Shown one piece after another: positions 52,126 through 59,985 of a stretch of 64,000 nucleotides of DNA (position 1 is the stretch's first letter; each line of letters begins with the position of its first letter). The translations under genes and the position numbers were made by a program. Origin of the DNA: Rikenellaceae bacterium (GTDB lineage: Bacteria; Bacteroidota; Bacteroidia; Bacteroidales; UBA932); assembly GCA_003542575.1 (NCBI GenBank), contig DPKJ01000005.1:186001-250000 (forward strand), given 5' to 3'. Under the pieces are notes generated by a model. It ran no database searches and was not told where the DNA came from. It saw nothing but the letters and a program-made list of their open reading frames with translations.

Positions 52126-53538
52126 CTAAAACATAGGTTTTTTAAACGCTACAAACAGACCGTGTTTTCCAAAATTATTTAGAGAGTATTCAAAAGATAG
52201 TGTAATATCGTAATAGGCAACAAGGTCAAGTCCTATTCCCCCGCTTAGGAGTAATTTATTTGACATCTCATTTTGGACAGATGCATATTTATGTGATGCA
52301 TAGCCAATGTCAACAAAGCATTTGGTGTAAAGTGCAGCGTGAACTTTATTGAAGCTTGGAAATTTTCGTAATGGTTTAATTATGAAGCTTGCCTGTGGCA
52401 TAATGTTGTAAAGAAAAGTCGGAGAGAATGTTACATAGTGTTGTCCGTCAGCAACATAATACTCAAATCCTCTCATATTGACTTCGTTATATCCTATTGC
52501 TCTGTCAAATATATAAGCCTCTTTGCTCTTAGCAGAAGTCCCTACCTGAACTCTGGCATTTAAGTTAATTCTTTTTGCCAACTCTTTGTAATAATGAAAT
52601 TCTCCTTTTATTTGCCCATATTGCATGTTGAATCTGCTGTTTGAACTTCCCTTCATCTGACAGAAGAGCAGATACCCATCAAGAGGGTATTGCCTGTTAT
52701 CTCTGTGATCGATTGTAGCATTATAAATAAAAGAGAGAATACTACGGCGGTGTTCATCACCTCCCCAGTAATCAGGATTTTTTACAAACACCTCAGGAGC
52801 GAGATCGGCATATTCATATGAAAATGTAAACCTGTTTCTAAATCTTATACCCGGCCTGAACTGGTATGAAACAGAGCTGCTGTATCTTTTTATCAGAAAA
52901 AGCGAATCAGATCTGAATGATTCAGGTGAGTTATCCGATATACCAATGTTCAGATGCCGGCTGAATTCTTGTAATAGAGAGAGGTCAAGTGAGTGCTTAC
53001 CCTCTCTGTCCAAAATGATATTTTTGTAACTGAAAATGAAGCCTCTCCTGAACCCCATGGTATAAAGCGCCTTTAGGTTTTGATTTCTCCCAAAAAGATT
53101 ATTAAAACTTATTCCGGCTTCTGCAGTAAATTTGCTCCAGTCAGGATCTCTTATCCATGTATTTATGTTGTGTTCGTCAAGACTAAAATTCAGTTTCGGC
53201 CAATAGTACCACCGCTCATCTACTCTTATAACAACTTCAATATTAAAATGTTCGTTGTCCAGGTCTGAAGCATCGGCTATATATGTTACAAACACAAAAT
53301 TAAAAAGCGAAAGGTTAAGTAAATTGTCTCTTCCAATTCTGAAAAGTTGCTCGAGTGACTCCATTTCAATAAAATCACCCTTCCGGAAAGGGAGTTCTCG
53401 TATAATGATGGCATCTTTGGTATGTTGGTTTCCGATTATTCTGATATCAGAAACAAAAGCGTGCTTTTGAGAAAAGAGCTCTGTGGCAAGAAACTGCGCC
53501 ACTATTAGGATTAAGAGAATTGAAAACGCCTTTTTCAT
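52126..53538 (-). CDS. Omp85/BamA-like outer-membrane protein with one POTRA domain
   Basis: The 470-residue protein starts with the signal peptide MKKAFSILLILIVAQFLATELFS. One POTRA-like domain follows (about 27-110; ISDIRIIGNQHTKDAIIIRELPFRKGD). A 16-strand-type barrel then ends in LSFEYSLNNFGKHGLFVAFKKPMF. Both BamA and TamA have several POTRAs, so this is a short Omp85 family member rather than the main assembly factor. The start at 53538 is the only ATG that gives a signal peptide. The promoter lies 3 nt upstream. Confidence 0.82.
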   Translation of the reverse strand: MKKAFSILLILIVAQFLATELFSQKHAFVSDIRIIGNQHTKDAIIIRELPFRKGDFIEMESLEQLFRIGRDNLLNLSLFNFVFVTYIADASDLDNEHFNIEVVIRVDERWYYWPKLNFSLDEHNINTWIRDPDWSKFTAEAGISFNNLFGRNQNLKALYTMGFRRGFIFSYKNIILDREGKHSLDLSLLQEFSRHLNIGISDNSPESFRSDSLFLIKRYSSSVSYQFRPGIRFRNRFTFSYEYADLAPEVFVKNPDYWGGDEHRRSILSFIYNATIDHRDNRQYPLDGYLLFCQMKGSSNSRFNMQYGQIKGEFHYYKELAKRINLNARVQVGTSAKSKEAYIFDRAIGYNEVNMRGFEYYVADGQHYVTFSPTFLYNIMPQASFIIKPLRKFPSFNKVHAALYTKCFVDIGYASHKYASVQNEMSNKLLLSGGIGLDLVAYYDITLSFEYSLNNFGKHGLFVAFKKPMF

Positions 53539-53541
53539 GTG

Positions 53542-53549
53542 CAAATATA
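53542..53549 (-). promoter_or_regulatory. -7 element abutting the Omp85-like start codon (leaderless)
   Basis: TATATTTG on the minus strand is followed by only CAC before the ATG. With the usual spacing, transcription would start at or within the ATG. Confidence 0.55.
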
Positions 53550-53611
53550 CGCAATATTACCTATTTTGCTGAACGATAAGTGTTAAATAAAGTAAAAAAA
53601 ATTGAACAATG

Positions 53612-53644
53612 TTTGGAATTATCGATAAAATAATAGTATTTTTG
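53612..53644 (+). promoter_or_regulatory. Promoter of the HU gene
   Basis: TTTG (53612-53615) is followed after 21 nt by TATTTTTG (53637-53644). The leader is about 35 nt. Confidence 0.7.
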
Positions 53645-53682
53645 TTCGTCCAAAAAAGACTAACCCTTTAATTTTTATTATC

Positions 53683-53970
53683 ATGACAAAAGCGGATATC
53701 GTAAACGAAGTTGCAAAAGCAACAGGAATGGAAAAAATCGCTGTTCAAAATGTAGTTGAAAGCTTCATGGATAGCGTAAAAGACTCATTGTCAAAAGACA
53801 AAAACGTATACCTTCGTGGTTTCGGCAGTTTTATCGTTAAAAAACGTGCAAAAAAGACAGCCAGAAACATTTCTAAAAACACAACGTTGGTTATTCCTGA
53901 GCACTTTATCCCTTCATTTAAACCTGCGAAGGTGTTTATGAATAAAGTGAAGAACAACGTTAAAAAATAA
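53683..53970 (+). CDS. hup: HU family DNA-binding protein
   Basis: The 95-residue nucleoid protein begins MTKADIVNEVAKATGMEKIAVQNVVESFMDSV. The flexible DNA-binding arm lies at about 55-75 (FIVKKRAKKTARNISKN), and FIPSFKPAKVFMNKVKN is at the end. It bends and compacts DNA. The promoter is strong, and the 30-residue basic gene follows. Confidence 0.96.
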   Translation: MTKADIVNEVAKATGMEKIAVQNVVESFMDSVKDSLSKDKNVYLRGFGSFIVKKRAKKTARNISKNTTLVIPEHFIPSFKPAKVFMNKVKNNVKK

Positions 53971-54002
53971 TTAATAATTTTAATTAAACTGTATTTATAG
54001 TT

Positions 54003-54095
54003 ATGCCTTGCGGAAAGAAAAGGAAGAGACACAAAATGGCAACACATAAGCGTAAAAAACGTTTACGCAAAAACAGACATAAAAAGAAAAAATAG
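54003..54095 (+). CDS. 30-residue AURKAIP1/COX24-type basic protein
   Basis: This very short reading frame encodes MPCGKKRKRHKMATHKRKKR and a further ten basic residues, ending at TAG 54093-54095. It matches the small Bacteroidota proteins with the AURKAIP1/COX24 domain, related to the mitochondrial ribosomal protein mS38. It is probably a ribosomal small-subunit component. It lies 32 nt after hup and before a terminator. Confidence 0.82.
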   Translation: MPCGKKRKRHKMATHKRKKRLRKNRHKKKK

Positions 54096-54124
54096 TTGCT
54101 TTTTTGGTCTTCAATGTGTGAGAT

Positions 54125-54165
54125 AATCTAAAGCAAGTCGAGAGATTTGCTTTAGATTCTTTTTT
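54125..54165 (+). terminator. Strong hairpin terminator or attenuator upstream of rng
   Basis: The perfect 12-bp stem AATCTAAAGCAA (54125-54136) / TTGCTTTAGATT (54147-54158) is followed by C and T6. It ends 14 nt before the rng start codon, with no promoter in between. It may end the HU transcript, act as an attenuator, or be a target for RNase G itself. Confidence 0.85.
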
Positions 54166-54179
54166 ATTTAAAAACGTAG

Positions 54180-55733
54180 ATGGATAAAGATCTAATTATT
54201 GATGTAAGTTCTACGGAGGTATCCATTGCTCTTCTCGAGGGTCATAGACTCATCGAGTTAAATAAAGAGCAAAACAATGGTAGTTTTTCGGTAGGAGATG
54301 TATATCTCGGAAGAGTCAAGCGAATTATGCCTGCTCTTAATGCTGCATTTGTAGATGTCGGAGACGAGAAGGATGCATTCATACACTATCTGGATCTTGG
54401 ATTATCGTTTAAAGCCCTTGATTACTTTATCAGGCACATCAGCCAAAGCAAGAAATCTTATAAAGAACTGTTTTCCGGTATCAAACTGGGCGATATTCTT
54501 GAAAAAGAGGGAAAAATAGCAGATGTCCTGAAACCTGGTCAGCAGATTGTCACTCAAATTGTGAAAGAGCCTATATCGACAAAAGGCTCCAGACTGACAG
54601 CAGAAATTTCAATTGCCGGAAGGAATATGGTTTTAATGCCATTTTCTGACAAGGTAAGTATTTCACAAAAAATTGTTTCCAAAGAGGAAAAGAAGAGACT
54701 TGAAAGACTGGTCTACAGTATTTTACCACCTAATTATGGAGTAATTATCAGAACAGCTGCTGAAGGAAAAAAAGCAGCTGTATTGGATGGTGAACTTAAG
54801 TCTCTGATTAAGAAATGGGAGGATTCCTGGGTTAAGATCGCAAAACCCAACCCCCCACAGCTCCTCTTTACGGAAAACAGCAGAACAACAACAATTTTAA
54901 GAGATCTCTTGAATGACTCATTTTCGAACATTTATATTAATGACGAAAATATTTACAATGAAGTCAAAGATTACATAACAGTAATCTCTCCGGAGCACGA
55001 AAAAATTGTTAAGCTCTACAAGGGAAGCGAACCTATTTTTGACCACTTTGATGTGGCAAAGCAGATTAGGGGAGCTTTTGGAAAGGTTGTACCAATCAAA
55101 CAGGGTGCATATCTGGTAATAGAGCATACAGAGGCACTGCATGTAATTGATGTGAACAGCGGAATAAGGGCGAAATCCGGAGCAGATCAAGAGCAAAATG
55201 CTTTTGATGTAAATATGTATGCGGCTGATGAAATAGCCAGACAGCTTCGTCTCAGAGACATGGGCGGAATTATTATTGTTGACTTCATAGATTTGGAGAA
55301 CAACGAAAATAAAGTAAAGCTCTTTAAGCACATGCAAACATTAATGGAGAAGGACAGAGCAAAGCACAATATTCTTCCCATTACAAAATTCGGCCTTTTG
55401 CAGATAACCCGTCAAAGGGTGAGGCCGGCAACCGAAATAAACACCAGTGAGGTATGTCCCTCTTGTAACGGAACTGGTAAAATTACATCCAGCATTGTGG
55501 TGGATGAAATTATTGAAAGAGAATTGGCGTTTTATGTGAAAGAGAAAGGTTACAATTACATTGTATTGAAAGTTAATCCAATAATTGAAGCTTACCTTAA
55601 CAAAGGTATCTTTAGTTTAAGGTTTAAATGGTCAAACAAGTATAAATGTAAATTGAAAGTGACTTCATCATCAAACAATGCCCTGCTGGAGGTAATCTGG
55701 TTGGACAAAAATGGAGAGAGAATTGATCTTTAA
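54180..55733 (+). CDS. rng: Ribonuclease E/G
   Basis: The 517-residue endoribonuclease processes rRNA and mRNA. An S1 RNA-binding domain (about 40-130; GDVYLGRVKRIMPALNAAFVDVGDEKDAFIHY) precedes the catalytic domain with VIDVNSG, GGIIIVDFIDL and QITRQRVRPA. The zinc-link motif CPSCNGTG follows near residue 430. It has no long C-terminal scaffold, so it is RNase G-like. It overlaps the convergent methyltransferase gene by 4 nt. Confidence 0.96.
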   Translation: MDKDLIIDVSSTEVSIALLEGHRLIELNKEQNNGSFSVGDVYLGRVKRIMPALNAAFVDVGDEKDAFIHYLDLGLSFKALDYFIRHISQSKKSYKELFSGIKLGDILEKEGKIADVLKPGQQIVTQIVKEPISTKGSRLTAEISIAGRNMVLMPFSDKVSISQKIVSKEEKKRLERLVYSILPPNYGVIIRTAAEGKKAAVLDGELKSLIKKWEDSWVKIAKPNPPQLLFTENSRTTTILRDLLNDSFSNIYINDENIYNEVKDYITVISPEHEKIVKLYKGSEPIFDHFDVAKQIRGAFGKVVPIKQGAYLVIEHTEALHVIDVNSGIRAKSGADQEQNAFDVNMYAADEIARQLRLRDMGGIIIVDFIDLENNENKVKLFKHMQTLMEKDRAKHNILPITKFGLLQITRQRVRPATEINTSEVCPSCNGTGKITSSIVVDEIIERELAFYVKEKGYNYIVLKVNPIIEAYLNKGIFSLRFKWSNKYKCKLKVTSSSNNALLEVIWLDKNGERIDL

Positions 55734-56956
55734 TTTGCAGATATACAGGTAACCAGCTTTTTAACGCCTTTTGAAAGTGTGCACCCGAAGATGGTAATAC
55801 CTCCTCCATCCTCAATCTTAAGCCGATCTCTAAGTTCGGTGGCTGAAAGTGGAAAGTTGCGGATGGAGATATTGGCTTTAGGGTATGTTTTACGGAGGTT
55901 GCGGATTGTGATTTTATCAAAATCGGCAACCTCTTTTATTTTGAAACGCCTTCCCGGGAAATTGTCAATCATTTTATCGGAAGTATACAGATGCGTATTA
56001 ACTTCAAGTTTTTGAACATCATATTTAAACGTGATGTATTTGAATGCTCCTGCCTTTAATATTGCAGCATTTGGCTCGTAAAGGTAATTGCCGTTAAGTG
56101 GCATCCCGAAAGTGCTTTTTGTCTCGTTTTCAATTTCCGGAGTGAAAATTACCGGCTCATCAGAATTTTTGTCTTTAAGATTAACAGCCCCTATTTCAAT
56201 TTTATCAAAGTCAAGGTTACTCCCTTTTTCAAGTAAAATAAGCAGCTCTTTACATTCGTTATTAACAGCAATAATCTGGACACTTTTAATCTCGTTAACC
56301 TCTTGTTTGACAGACTTTATATCAACCATCGGCGAGATCTTTACAAGAATTTTATCTGAGTATTTGAAAAGGATCTCCTTAATTTCCTTGATTTTTGGCT
56401 CGTATTCATTAATGGAATGAACCCTTTTGCCCCCTGATTTTCTTCTTGACGGATCAAGGTAAATCAAATCCAGTTTGTTGATTCCATGAATATTCAGTAC
56501 ATCTCTTATCAGATTGTCACCATTTGTAATGTTGAATTCCTGGTTTAGCGAAACTATATTGATGGCTCCAAGCTCTTGAAAATTGTTAACTGTAGCATTG
56601 AAAAGGTCTCTGTTCTTTTCTATGTAAATAACCTTTTTGTTAACCTTGGAAAAAAAGTAACTGTCTATTCCCATTCCTCCAGTAAGGTCTGCCACAATAC
56701 CGTTTTTACAATAATTCTGCTTATATATTGCAGTTTTAGACGAGCTGCATTGTTCTGTTGACAGAGAACCAGTATAGATTAGATTTGCGTTTTCTGCCCA
56801 TTCCGGCACTTTAGTAATGAGTTTTTTTCGGGCTTCAATTATTATTGCTGCCAATTTTACATCAATGTGTGGGTATTTAGAAGCCGACAGAATTATTGTA
56901 CCGGTATCTTCATTAAAGTGAGCTGAGATAAACTCTTTTAATTGTTGTGTCAGCAT
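55730..56956 (-). CDS. SAM-dependent methyltransferase with THUMP-like domain
   Basis: The 408-residue protein has a class I methyltransferase core (about 80-230: IVADLTGGMGIDSYFFSK for SAM binding; LIYLDPSRRKSGGKR, a DPxR-type catalytic region). A C-terminal THUMP-like domain (about 300-408) ends in SIRNFPLSATELRDRLKIEDGGGITIFGCTL. It probably modifies RNA; the target is unknown. It is the last gene of a three-gene minus-strand unit, 5 nt after the glycosyltransferase gene. Confidence 0.82.
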   Translation of the reverse strand: MLTQQLKEFISAHFNEDTGTIILSASKYPHIDVKLAAIIIEARKKLITKVPEWAENANLIYTGSLSTEQCSSSKTAIYKQNYCKNGIVADLTGGMGIDSYFFSKVNKKVIYIEKNRDLFNATVNNFQELGAINIVSLNQEFNITNGDNLIRDVLNIHGINKLDLIYLDPSRRKSGGKRVHSINEYEPKIKEIKEILFKYSDKILVKISPMVDIKSVKQEVNEIKSVQIIAVNNECKELLILLEKGSNLDFDKIEIGAVNLKDKNSDEPVIFTPEIENETKSTFGMPLNGNYLYEPNAAILKAGAFKYITFKYDVQKLEVNTHLYTSDKMIDNFPGRRFKIKEVADFDKITIRNLRKTYPKANISIRNFPLSATELRDRLKIEDGGGITIFGCTLSKGVKKLVTCISAN

Positions 56957-56961
56957 AGATG

Positions 56962-58539
56962 TTAATTGGTCTTTAACGGATCATTAACAAGATTTTTATA
57001 GCGATAAATTGTATAGCGTATAACCGGTTTCCTAAACTTCTTCAGATAAAGAACCTTTGCGATTTCAACCTTCTCAAAATTGTTATAGCCAAATTCAACT
57101 CCTTTATTATCATCTCTTGATGAGTGGACATAATAGACGCTTTCTCCAGTTTTTAAACCACCCTGCTTGGCTGTTATCCATTTGTACTTTCTCACTTTGC
57201 TTAGCGGACCCCATGTTTTTACAAATGTTTTATTTGGTCTTGCAAGGTAGTAATCCTTGAGAGCTGCTTTTTTGTAGTCAAACTCAATTATATATGAATG
57301 TGCAGATATTCTGCCGGTTGCAATGTCAATATCTCTTATTTTTTTGAACTCATAAGAGAGTTTTTTCAGTCCATATCTATCCAGGGTGAAGTCATTACTA
57401 CCTATGGAGTACCCCTCTTTATTTACAGAAAACAGGTAGTTAAGCATACCTGTGTAATGGTGTGTTAAAGCGATTGTTACTACTATTGCAAATAGGTATA
57501 GACTAACCCTTAAAGATTTAGGGTTTAATATTTTATTGGTTTTAATATGCTCTGTAGATAACCACGAACCTGCAATTATAATAAAGGGAATAATTCCGAG
57601 TGAAGTAGCATAAATAAAACTATCAGATACCAGAGAAAAAACAATCGAGACAGCTATTACCGGAATTGATAGGGATAATAGCAGTGACAAATGCTCTTTG
57701 CTTATGAAAGGTGACCTGGAGTATGCTCTTAACGATAAATATATAATATACAGGTTAACCGGGTTATTAATCAAAAAAGGTATAAAAATACCCTTCAGGA
57801 ATGCCTGTAAGTTTATTCCTCCCGAGAATTTCATTGTCCCGGCCAAATACTCAACCCCCAGAAAATCGTTATTCACATTCCATAGTATAACAGGGAACAA
57901 CGAGGCTAATGTTACAAAAGCAGCTAAATATAGGTCTGTACGTTTGAACAGAGATCTGTCATTAGAAATCGCATAGACTGCAACACCCAACCACAAAAGG
58001 AATGATGAAAATTTTGAAAGGGTGGCAAATCCAATGAAAAGCCCGGCAAGGACTAGTGCCATTCTGCAAAGCATCCTCGATTCTGCGCAATTTTTGTCTC
58101 GAGGAATCAACCCTTCCAGAAGAAAATAGAGAGAAAGAAGATAAAAAAATGTTTGAGGACCCTCCGGCAATATGAAAAGTCCGGCAACAAGGCTTAGGTA
58201 AAATGAGAAACTGTATAGGAGAGCTGAGTAAAAACCTGCTGCCTCTCCTTTGATCCTCCTTCCAATTATATATATTAACCATATGTTGGCACATCCTGTA
58301 ACAATAGATGACAACCGCAGAAAAAATTCACCTCCAAGAGCAAGGTTGTTTGTAAAAAGCTGGATAAACCATCCAATCATAGGAGGTTGGTCGAAACTGC
58401 CTAGCTCAGGAAAAAGAGAGAAAGTCCAGTAATATGCCTCTTCTCCACCTAAATTCAAAACAATTGCCAGAAGAGATCTGATTGCAGCTGATATTGCTAT
58501 GAGCAGGATGACATATCTTTTATAATTCAAATCTTTCAT
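56962..58539 (-). CDS. GT39/ArnT-type membrane glycosyltransferase
   Basis: The 525-residue protein has about eleven to twelve transmembrane helices and a C-terminal soluble part of about 130 residues. The first outer loop has EEAYYWTFSLFPELGSFDQPPMIGWF, the catalytic pattern of polyprenyl-phosphate-dependent family 39 transferases; the usual DE pair is EE here. It probably adds a sugar to lipid A or a protein from a lipid carrier. It lies 2 nt after the MATE gene. Confidence 0.8.
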   Translation of the reverse strand: MKDLNYKRYVILLIAISAAIRSLLAIVLNLGGEEAYYWTFSLFPELGSFDQPPMIGWFIQLFTNNLALGGEFFLRLSSIVTGCANIWLIYIIGRRIKGEAAGFYSALLYSFSFYLSLVAGLFILPEGPQTFFYLLSLYFLLEGLIPRDKNCAESRMLCRMALVLAGLFIGFATLSKFSSFLLWLGVAVYAISNDRSLFKRTDLYLAAFVTLASLFPVILWNVNNDFLGVEYLAGTMKFSGGINLQAFLKGIFIPFLINNPVNLYIIYLSLRAYSRSPFISKEHLSLLLSLSIPVIAVSIVFSLVSDSFIYATSLGIIPFIIIAGSWLSTEHIKTNKILNPKSLRVSLYLFAIVVTIALTHHYTGMLNYLFSVNKEGYSIGSNDFTLDRYGLKKLSYEFKKIRDIDIATGRISAHSYIIEFDYKKAALKDYYLARPNKTFVKTWGPLSKVRKYKWITAKQGGLKTGESVYYVHSSRDDNKGVEFGYNNFEKVEIAKVLYLKKFRKPVIRYTIYRYKNLVNDPLKTN

Positions 58540-58541
58540 TA

Positions 58542-59891
58542 CTAGCTGTTTTCTGCAATCATTTTGTTGGAAATCTTACTAAATCTCAGCAGGAATAGTA
58601 TTGCTGCAAATCCGAGCCCTGCCAGTAACCCTATCCAAACTCCGACTGTTCCGAAACCGAGAATAAAGCCGCAAAAATAACCCATTGGCAAAGATATCAG
58701 ATAATAGGAAATTATTGAAAGTAAAAGTGGAATTTTAACATCTGCCAATGCCCTGAGACATGCAAGGCTGGCAAGCTGTGTTGCATCAAATATCTGGAAA
58801 AGAGCTGACACAATCAGCAATGAAGCTGCCAGAGATCTAACAGCAGGATCTTCTGAAAAAATATAGGGTATATGTTCTCTGAAAACAATGTAGGCTAAGC
58901 CACACAAAGCCATGAAAAAGACACTGAGGTGAATTGCCGCAAAGCCTGCAATTCTCATTGAGCGGAAGTCTCCGTAACCATATTGATGTGAAACTCTTAT
59001 GGTTGCAGCAGCGCCTACACCAAGAGCCAGCATAAATGAGAAACTACTCATACTCATTGCAATTTGGTGAGCCGCCAGTTGAGTCTCTCCCAACCAACCT
59101 ATCATTACAGCACTTAAACTGAATGCAGTAATTTCAACAAGGTTTTGGAATGATAAGGGAATAGATGTCTTGAGAACTTTTACGGCCTGACTGATGTCAA
59201 TTACTGGCCACTTTATTAATTTGAAATATTTGTTATAGCACTCATATCTGAAAAATACAATCAGAAACAGCACCAGCATAAGAATTCTGCTGATTAGTGT
59301 TGCTGTTGCAGCTCCACTGATTCCCATAGCTTCAAATCCCAGATGTCCATAAATAAGCACCCAGTTTAATAGTATGTTCATAAGGTTGGCAAACAGTGTT
59401 ATATACATTGCATATTTGGTTATCCCTATCCCTTCGGAAAATTGTCTAAGACCAAAAAACATTAGAAAGGGGATCAACCCGAAAAGAACTATATTGTAAT
59501 ATTGACTTGAGGTTTCAACCACAGCTTCTGTCTGACCCATGTATCCCATTAAATTGCCTGCTCCAAACATAACCAAAGTGAGCAGTATAGATATTCCAAA
59601 ATTGAGTACCAGTGAATTCTTCAGTAGAGAGGATACATTATTATGATCTCCTTTACCGAAAGATTGTCCTACATGAGGAGTCAAACCTTGTGTAAATCCA
59701 ATTCCAAAGACCATCCCAAGGATATAAATTGAATTGGCAAATGATACTGAAGCCAATTCTGTGGTTCCCAGATGACCTACCATTATGTTGTCGGCCAAAT
59801 GTACCGTTATTTGCCCTGCCTGGGTAAGAATTACAGGCACTGCAACGACCATATTTCTCTTGTAAAATGGAATATACTCCTTAAAATTCAT
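58542..59891 (-). CDS. MATE family efflux transporter
   Basis: The 449-residue transporter has twelve helices in two related halves. Typical stretches are TQAGQITVHLADNIMVGHLGTTELASVSFANS and LGVGAAATIRVSHQYGYGDF. It exports cationic drugs or metabolites, driven by sodium or protons. I chose ATG 59891 because the promoter element overlaps the upstream in-frame ATG at 59906. It leads the MATE-GT39-methyltransferase unit. Confidence 0.92.
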   Translation of the reverse strand: MNFKEYIPFYKRNMVVAVPVILTQAGQITVHLADNIMVGHLGTTELASVSFANSIYILGMVFGIGFTQGLTPHVGQSFGKGDHNNVSSLLKNSLVLNFGISILLTLVMFGAGNLMGYMGQTEAVVETSSQYYNIVLFGLIPFLMFFGLRQFSEGIGITKYAMYITLFANLMNILLNWVLIYGHLGFEAMGISGAATATLISRILMLVLFLIVFFRYECYNKYFKLIKWPVIDISQAVKVLKTSIPLSFQNLVEITAFSLSAVMIGWLGETQLAAHQIAMSMSSFSFMLALGVGAAATIRVSHQYGYGDFRSMRIAGFAAIHLSVFFMALCGLAYIVFREHIPYIFSEDPAVRSLAASLLIVSALFQIFDATQLASLACLRALADVKIPLLLSIISYYLISLPMGYFCGFILGFGTVGVWIGLLAGLGFAAILFLLRFSKISNKMIAENS

Positions 59892-59895
59892 TGGG

Positions 59896-59903
59896 CAAAT
59901 ATA
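59896..59903 (-). promoter_or_regulatory. -7 element abutting the MATE start codon (leaderless)
   Basis: TATATTTG on the minus strand is followed by CCCA and then the ATG. The predicted transcription start is the last base before the start codon or the A of the ATG itself. Confidence 0.55.
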
Positions 59904-59920
59904 CAAGAGTTTGTTCTATT

Positions 59921-59951
59921 TTTGATAATTGGCTTCATTTCCCTAATTTTA
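59921..59951 (+). promoter_or_regulatory. Promoter of the phosphohexomutase-GH3 operon
   Basis: TTTG (59921-59924) is followed after 19 nt by TAATTTTA (59944-59951), one mismatch from TAnnTTTG. A clear purine-rich ribosome-binding site (AAGGAG, 59973-59978) lies 7 nt before the ATG, which is unusual in Bacteroidota. Confidence 0.55.
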
Positions 59952-59985
59952 CGGAGGCAATAAATTTAAAGGAAGGAGACATCTT

